Shown here: positions 52,393 through 57,333 of the stretch, in pieces
Position numbering within the stretch: the stretch's first letter is position 1
How the letters are laid out: every line of letters begins with the position of its first letter
Source: an uncultured Naasia sp.
GTDB taxonomy: Bacteria; Actinomycetota; Actinomycetes; Actinomycetales; Microbacteriaceae
Assembly (NCBI GenBank): GCA_913778905.1
Contig: CAJYYA010000013.1
Span: forward strand, 1 to 57,333
Length of the DNA stretch: 57,333 nt
Direction of reading: 5' to 3'
The notes under the pieces: model-generated
Told to the model about the DNA's origin: nothing
Databases searched by the model: none
Seen by the model: only the letters and a program-made list of their open reading frames with translations
Made by a program: the position numbers and the translations under genes

Positions 52393-53985
52393 TCAGTCGT
52401 CGTCGTTGTTCTGATCGGCGACCTGGGAGAGGACGCCCTTCAGATTGCTGAAGTAGGACGCGACGGCCTCGCGCTCCATACGGATCTCCGACAGACGCTT
52501 CTCGGCGTCGGCGAGCGTCGTGCGTGCACGTTCCTCGGCTTCGGCGACGATCGACTGAGCGCGCTCCTGCGCGTCGCGGACCGTGGCGGCAGCCTGGGTC
52601 TCGGCGTCTTCTCGCAGGGTGCGGGCATCGCGTTCGGCAGAGACTCCGAGCGTGTCGGCTTCGAGTCGACTCTCGTTGGCGCGACGCGTGGCGTCGGCGA
52701 GCTCGAGGTTCGCCTGATCGAGATACGCCTGGGTCTGGGCGACCGCTTCGCGGTGGCGCAGGAGGTAACCCGTTTCGGCCTCGTCGCGCTTCGCGGCGAT
52801 CTCGGCGGCCAGCTCGGCGCGAGCCTCCTCGCCCTCGCGAGCGATCTGGGCGCGGAGCGCTGCGAGCTCGTCGCGCAGTTCGTCCTTCGCCGCCTCGGCA
52901 TCGCGGTCGAAGTCGACCCGCGTCTTCTCGAGCTCTGCGGTGAGCATGGCCCGGGCATCGGCTGCTGCGGCGTCACGCGCCGCCGCCGCGGACTCGACCT
53001 CCCGCACGATCTCGGCTCGGGCGCTCTCGACCTCGTTGGCGAGATCGATGCGCGTCTGCCGCACTTCCGCATCGAGCGCGGCGCGCTCGTCGGCGACGGC
53101 ACGAGCGAGCGCGTCACGCTCCGTCTCCACCTCACGGGCGAGGTCCGCGCGGGTGATCGCGACCTCTCGGTCGAGGTCGGTGCGGGTCGTCTCGACTTCG
53201 CGAGCGAGCTCGGCGCGGACCGCGTCCTGTTCCCGGGCCAGCGCGGCGCGAGCCTCGGTGATGTCGCGATCCAGGTCGGTCCTCGCCGCCTCGATCTCAC
53301 GGACGAGAGCCGCTCGGCCCGTCTCCGTCTCGCGCGCCAGCAGGGCGGCGTCGTCGCGGGCGGCCGTGGTCTCGCGGAGCGCGGCGGCCCGCGTCTCGGA
53401 CGACTCCTTCTCCGCGGCGGCGATCAGTGCGGCGACCTCGGCGGCGGTGGATGTACGGAGGTCGGCGACCTCGGTCTCGACGGCGGCGCGGATCGATGCC
53501 GCCTCACGGGTCGCGTCCTGGACCATCCGTTCAGCGGAGTCCTCGGCACGGAAGGTCATGTCATCGGCCTCGGAACGAGCCGATTCGAGCATCGAGGCCG
53601 CGCGCGAGCGTGCCTCGGTGATGGTGCGGTCCGCGAGAGCGTTGGCCTCGGCCTTCAGCTGATCGACCTCACCCTGCACGCCGACGCGGAGCCGCTCGGC
53701 ATCGATGTCGGCCTGCGCGATGAGTCGGGTCGACTGCTCCTCAGCGGTGCGCAGCGTGCTCTCGAGCTTCTGACCGAGACCCGAATACGTGGGTGCACCG
53801 ACCTCTTCGAGCTCCGAGTCGAGCTCATCGACGCGCGAATTGAGGCGCTTGATCTCCTTCTGTGCCTCGGCCCGCTCCGTGTTCGCCTTGATGAGATCGC
53901 GGCGGAGATCGTTGACCGCCTTGTCGACCTCCTCGCGGTTGTAGCCGCGCATGGCCACCGAGAAGTTCGCGTCGTCGAGTGCCAT
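52393..53985 (-). CDS. DivIVA-domain long coiled-coil protein
   Basis: 530 residues. The N-terminus MALDDANFSVAMRGYNREEV is a DivIVA-like domain (GYNREEVDKAVNDL). It is followed by an almost unbroken coiled coil from about 25 to 515 made of A/E/R/D heptads and 11-residue-like blocks such as REVETTRTDLDREV. The acidic tail ends QNNDDD. It resembles actinobacterial cytoskeletal and polarity proteins (Scy/FilP or Wag31-like helpers), by architecture only. ATG 53985 has GAGGAG six bases upstream. Its repetitive DNA gives long false frames on the other strand. Confidence 0.85.
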   Translation of the reverse strand: MALDDANFSVAMRGYNREEVDKAVNDLRRDLIKANTERAEAQKEIKRLNSRVDELDSELEEVGAPTYSGLGQKLESTLRTAEEQSTRLIAQADIDAERLRVGVQGEVDQLKAEANALADRTITEARSRAASMLESARSEADDMTFRAEDSAERMVQDATREAASIRAAVETEVADLRTSTAAEVAALIAAAEKESSETRAAALRETTAARDDAALLARETETGRAALVREIEAARTDLDRDITEARAALAREQDAVRAELAREVETTRTDLDREVAITRADLAREVETERDALARAVADERAALDAEVRQTRIDLANEVESARAEIVREVESAAAARDAAAADARAMLTAELEKTRVDFDRDAEAAKDELRDELAALRAQIAREGEEARAELAAEIAAKRDEAETGYLLRHREAVAQTQAYLDQANLELADATRRANESRLEADTLGVSAERDARTLREDAETQAAATVRDAQERAQSIVAEAEERARTTLADAEKRLSEIRMEREAVASYFSNLKGVLSQVADQNNDDD

Positions 53986-54277
53986 ATGTCGCTCCTCACG
54001 AGAGTGCTTACCGCCTTCGTCACCCGGATCGGGAGCATGGCGAAGTGCGCTGATCAGCTTAGACCGCAGGGGTAGTCGAGTCCTTGCAACACCTGATGGA
54101 TCGTTCACTGGCAGAGAACGTGAGGTCTCGCGGGTGGGGCTCTCCCGTATCGTTGAGTGATTTCATCTGCCGTCTCGTACCCGGCGAGCGAGCCCTGTCG
54201 GGAACGCCCACGTCGACGAGCGCCCGCCGTCTCGGTGTGGTGTACCCCTCGCTCGGCAGCGCGGAAGGAGAACCAAC

Positions 54278-56083
54278 GTGCGATTCGCACTCGCCATCGT
54301 GGCGTTCATCGTCGCCGCCGGCATGGTGGCGTTCGGGATCGCCCAGCGCACCGTGTTCGCGCCGGACGACCGTCAGCAGGCGACCGTCCAACTCGATGAC
54401 TCAGCGCCGTACACCGTCATCGACGGCAGTGTGCTCAACACCTTCTCGGGTCAGCAGCGCCTCGACGCTCTCGGCAACGGCACGGTGTTCGCGGCGTACG
54501 GCCGCACGGGCGACGTGCAGGCCTGGCTCGCCGGCCAGTCCTACAACAGCATCGGATGGAACGCCGAGGAGCAGCAGCTCACAAGCGAGGTCCGTGTCGG
54601 TGAGCCCCTTCAGCTCGCGGCGGGTACGACCGCGGATGGCTCGACCGAGGCGCAGACGACGCCCGTCTCACCGGTGGGCAGCGATCTCTGGCTCGAAGAG
54701 ACCAGCGCGGAGAATCAACTGACCTGGACCGTGAACGTCCCCGACGACATCTCGATCATCCTCGCGAGCGACGGGACAGCGCCGGGCCCCGGCCAGATCG
54801 ACGTCTCCTGGCCCGTGACGAACTCCACGCCCTTCGCCGGGCCGCTCATCATCGGCGGTGCGCTCTTCTTCCTCCTCGGCCTCGTGCTGCTCATCTGGGG
54901 GTTCGTGCACATGCGGCGGACCCGCGGCCCTCGTCGCAAGTCCTCTCCGCGACCGAAGCGGCCCCGTCCCGCCTTCCTCGGTGGACCGCGCGGTGGCGTG
55001 GATGCCGACGACGAGCCCACCTACCGTCGCGGGGGAGTCCGTGCGATGAGCGGTCTGGCCCTCGTCGGTGCGTCCGCGCTGGTGCTCACCGGATGCTCGA
55101 ACGTGAACGTGTCCGAGTACTTCGGCGATGCCCCCACCCCGACGCCCACCGCGTCCGCGTCAGCCGAGGCCGAAGCGGAGATTACACCGGTCGCCGTCAC
55201 GCCCTCCCAGGTCGAGCGCATCGTCAAGGAGGTCTCCGACGTCGCCACCCAGGCCGACTCGGAGCGCAACTCCGATCTCATCGCGACCCGCTTCGCGGGT
55301 CCCGCCCTCCAGGAGCGCCAGGCCAACTACCAGCAGCGCGGAGCCGACGGGGGCATCGCCGCTCCCAACGCGATTCCGGCCACACCCATCCAGCTCGACC
55401 TGCCCGAGGCCACGTCGACCTGGCCGCGCCGCGTCATGGCCATCGTCGGCGACAACACAGCGGATACGGCACCGACCGTGCTCGTGCTGATCCAGGAGAC
55501 ACCGCAGTCGCAGTACCTCGTCAACTACGCGATGCGCCTGCAGGCCGACACCGACTTCCCGGCCGTCGCCCCATCGACGGTCGGAGCGCCGGTACTGAAC
55601 ACCGACAACCGACTGCTGTCCGTCCGCCCCGACCAGCTCGGCGCGGCCTATGCGGATGTGCTCGCACAGGGCGATAGCAGCCCCTCTGTCGGCATCTTCA
55701 ATGCCGAGCCCGACCAGCTGCGCAAGACCTACGGCGTCGACTCGAAGAACGAGCGGAAGTCGAAACTCCCGACCACCGCATCGCTCGAGTTCGCCAACGG
55801 CGCGGGATCCGGCCCGATCGTCGCCTTCGCTTCGAACGAGTCGGGGGCCATCGTCGCCCTCGACATCGTCGAGAAGGAGACCATCAAGCCCGTGGAGTCC
55901 GGTGCCACGATCAACCTCTCCGGCCGCATCAAGGCGCTGGTCGGCAAGGACTCGACGAGCACCGGTATCGAGTCGACCTACGACTACCAGCTGCTGTTCT
56001 ACGTGCCCCCGAGCACGGACGACCAGAGCAAGGTCACCCTCCTCGGGTTCAACCAGAACCTGATCTCCACGAAGGAACTGTGA
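54278..56083 (+). CDS. Polytopic envelope protein with internal lipobox, function unknown
   Basis: 601 residues. TM1 at about 2-22, an outer domain (30-185), TM2 at 188-210 (LIIGGALFFLLGLVLLIWGF), a strongly basic Pro/Arg/Lys loop (212-256), TM3 at 258-272 ending in lipobox LTGC (Cys273), then about 325 outer residues. These include VERIVKEVSDVATQADSERN, IATRFAGPALQERQANYQ and FVPP-like YDYQLLFYVPPS. The charge pattern fits one protein with both large domains outside. The third segment also looks like a lipoprotein signal (M257, Cys273) and has its own SD-like GGGGGAG. GTG start with GAAGGAG. The thioredoxin gene follows four bases later. Confidence 0.75.
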   Translation: MRFALAIVAFIVAAGMVAFGIAQRTVFAPDDRQQATVQLDDSAPYTVIDGSVLNTFSGQQRLDALGNGTVFAAYGRTGDVQAWLAGQSYNSIGWNAEEQQLTSEVRVGEPLQLAAGTTADGSTEAQTTPVSPVGSDLWLEETSAENQLTWTVNVPDDISIILASDGTAPGPGQIDVSWPVTNSTPFAGPLIIGGALFFLLGLVLLIWGFVHMRRTRGPRRKSSPRPKRPRPAFLGGPRGGVDADDEPTYRRGGVRAMSGLALVGASALVLTGCSNVNVSEYFGDAPTPTPTASASAEAEAEITPVAVTPSQVERIVKEVSDVATQADSERNSDLIATRFAGPALQERQANYQQRGADGGIAAPNAIPATPIQLDLPEATSTWPRRVMAIVGDNTADTAPTVLVLIQETPQSQYLVNYAMRLQADTDFPAVAPSTVGAPVLNTDNRLLSVRPDQLGAAYADVLAQGDSSPSVGIFNAEPDQLRKTYGVDSKNERKSKLPTTASLEFANGAGSGPIVAFASNESGAIVALDIVEKETIKPVESGATINLSGRIKALVGKDSTSTGIESTYDYQLLFYVPPSTDDQSKVTLLGFNQNLISTKEL

Positions 56084-56087
56084 CTCG

Positions 56088-57062
56088 ATGAGCAACCCCG
56101 TGCCGCCGCTCGGCAACCTCCGTGGCGGGATCGATCTGTCGCCGCTCGTGCAGCGTTCCGCTCGCCCTCACGGCGCTCCCGCGAGCGCCGGGGTCAACCC
56201 GGCCTCCCCCGACGAGCTCGCGGGAGGCATCCCGGTGCCCAGCCTGGTGCTCGAGGGCACCGACGCGAACTTCTCGCAGGTGCTGGAGCTGTCGCGCGAA
56301 GTACCGATCGTCGTCGACCTGTGGGCCGAGTGGTGCGAGCCCTGCAAGACGCTCTCCCCGGCTCTCGAGCGCATCGTTGAGTCTTACCGGGGCAAGCTGC
56401 TCCTGGTGACCGTCGACGTCGATGCCAATCCGCAGCTGGCTCAGGCTTTCGGTGCCGAGTCGCTTCCCACGGTCGCCGCGGTGCTGGGTGGACGTCCGGT
56501 GTCGCTCTTCGTCGGTGCTCTGCCCGAAGAACAGGTGCGCGAGGTCTTCGATCAGTTGCTCGTGCTGGCCGCCCAGAACGGGATCACCGGTTCGGTCGCA
56601 GTGGACGGCGCGCCCGCCGAGCAGGCCGCCGCTCCCGTCGAGGAGCCGCTGCCGCCGCATCACGCCGAGGCGTACGAGGCGATCGAGCGCGGCGACTATC
56701 AGGGCGCGATCCGCGAGTACAAGACGGCGATCGCCCAGAACCCGAACGATTCTCTGGCCGTCGCCGGGTTGGCGCAGGTCAGCCTCATCGCACGTCTCGC
56801 CGGCAAGACGCTCGACAGCGTGCGATCCGCTGCTGCGGCCTCGCCCGACGACCTGGAGGCACAGCTCGACGTGGCCGATGTCGACGTCTCGGGTGGGCAC
56901 GTCGACGACGCCTTCGATCGGCTGCTGACCCTCTTCCCCCGTCTCGATGCGTCAGGGAAGAACGCGGTCCGTACGCGCCTCCTCGACTACTTCGAGATCG
57001 TGGGCGCCGAGGATCCCCGGGTCGCCCCTGCCCGCCGTCGCCTCACGAACCTCCTGTACTGA
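56088..57062 (+). CDS. Thioredoxin-TPR protein (CnoX/YbbN-like)
   Basis: 324 residues. A Gly/Pro-rich N-terminal 55 residues, a thioredoxin domain (56-165) with IVVDLWAEWCEPCKTLSPAL (redox Cys83 and Cys86 in WCEPC) and FGAESLPTVAAVLGG (cis-Pro). A TPR-like region spans 190-320 (YEAIERGDYQGAIREYKTAI, LDVADVDVSGGHVDDAFDRL). YbbN/CnoX proteins link redox protection and chaperone transfer; no signal peptide is present, so it is cytosolic. Co-transcribed with the upstream envelope protein gene. Confidence 0.9.
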   Translation: MSNPVPPLGNLRGGIDLSPLVQRSARPHGAPASAGVNPASPDELAGGIPVPSLVLEGTDANFSQVLELSREVPIVVDLWAEWCEPCKTLSPALERIVESYRGKLLLVTVDVDANPQLAQAFGAESLPTVAAVLGGRPVSLFVGALPEEQVREVFDQLLVLAAQNGITGSVAVDGAPAEQAAAPVEEPLPPHHAEAYEAIERGDYQGAIREYKTAIAQNPNDSLAVAGLAQVSLIARLAGKTLDSVRSAAAASPDDLEAQLDVADVDVSGGHVDDAFDRLLTLFPRLDASGKNAVRTRLLDYFEIVGAEDPRVAPARRRLTNLLY

Positions 57063-57106
57063 CAGGCCGGCGTACCCCTGATCGTCGTCGTCAGCGCGGC
57101 GCCTTT

Positions 57107-57333
57107 CGGAGTCCTGGAGGTCGAGTAGCGGCCGCGAAGCGTCCTGTACCGAGATCGGCCGGGTAGCGGAGCGTATCGAGGCCCCAGCTCGGGGTGAGCG
57201 CGAGGGATCGGCTTCGCCGATGCTGTTCTGTCTGCTCTCGGTACGCCTTCGGCTACTCGAGCCGTCTCGGTACGGCCTGGCGGCCTACTCGACGTCCGGA
57301 ACCCACGGAGGTCGAGTAGCGAAGCGTACCGAG
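57107..57333. repeat. Intergenic modular inverted repeat, copy C (runs off the window)
   Basis: The left module at 57107-57183 ends GCGTATCGAGGCC. A spacer follows (57184-57233) that resembles 243-275 of copy A. The right module at 57234-57300 is identical over 67 bases to copy A. The start of another left-type unit (GGTCGAGTAGCGAAGCGTAC) lies at 57310-57329. It follows the thioredoxin-TPR gene. The 271 bases after that gene contain no ORF I would accept. Confidence 0.8.

Noticed and set aside
52753-54075. 440-codon plus-strand frame opposite the DivIVA coiled coil
   Set aside because: A periodic shadow of heptad-repeat DNA; the coiled-coil frame has the correct start, SD and domain.
55046-56083. 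Annotating the lipoprotein part as a separate gene
   Set aside because: The frame is continuous from 54278 and the charge distribution fits one polytopic protein. It is therefore reported as a finding only.

Overview
The window is about 57 kb of very GC-rich chromosome from an actinobacterium, most likely of the family Microbacteriaceae. The evidence is the composition, the many GTG starts, FtsY as a bare NG domain without an acidic A domain, F420-type luciferase-like oxidoreductases, DUF2469, and the order of three core clusters. The genus cannot be decided from the sequence. I see no tRNA or rRNA gene, insertion sequence, prophage or CRISPR array.

Layout. (1) 1-8.2 kb: the end of a sugar ABC permease, an inverted-repeat element, mutM, a secreted lysozyme-fold protein facing it, smc, a DUF2254 membrane protein and ftsY. 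(2) 8.2-26.6 kb: a mostly accessory stretch. It holds a 1718-residue cell-wall protein built of Ig-like repeats, a LuxR-type (LAL) regulator convergent with it, a luciferase-like oxidoreductase, a gamma-carbonic anhydrase-like protein, an aldo/keto reductase, lipA/lipB, a second repeat element, ffh, a META-type lipoprotein, a PEBP protein, a second luciferase-like oxidoreductase, a YbdK-type ligase and a DMT exporter. (3) 26.6-38.4 kb: the translation and processing cluster rpsP-khpA-rimM-trmD, then rplS-lepB-rnhB-DUF2469-yraN-yifB-dprA. The usual trmD/rplS junction is split by map (opposite strand), a small membrane protein and a three-gene partner-switching module (STAS, anti-sigma kinase, GAF-PP2C phosphatase). 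(4) 38.4-44.0 kb: MOSC, a phosphodiesterase, a VOC/MerR pair, xerC, an M23 peptidase and an MFS sugar porter. (5) 44.0-48.8 kb: rpsB-tsf-pyrH-frr-cdsA with leader and intergenic hairpins. (6) 48.8-57.3 kb: envelope and cell-shape genes. These are a duplicated DivIVA-like protein, a lysozyme-fold protein, a zinc-ribbon protein, an alpha/beta hydrolase, a DivIVA coiled coil followed by an AI-2E permease, and a polytopic protein with an internal lipobox followed by a thioredoxin-TPR protein. The window ends in a third repeat element.

Functional links: smc, ftsY/ffh and lepB cover chromosome organisation and protein export; the r-protein operons, RimM, TrmD, KhpA, Map, Tsf and Frr cover translation; DivIVA-type, lysozyme-fold and M23 proteins cover growth and wall turnover.

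The least ordinary signals are non-coding. A TAnnnT hexamer lies 6-7 bases before about 15 start codons on both strands, a leaderless-transcription signature that resolves several starts. A modular inverted repeat family (three copies) occupies gene gaps. Three large hairpins built from short repeated units also lie between genes. Among proteins, the alternating two-module Ig array with paired cysteines, next to its own candidate regulator and operator, is the most distinctive.
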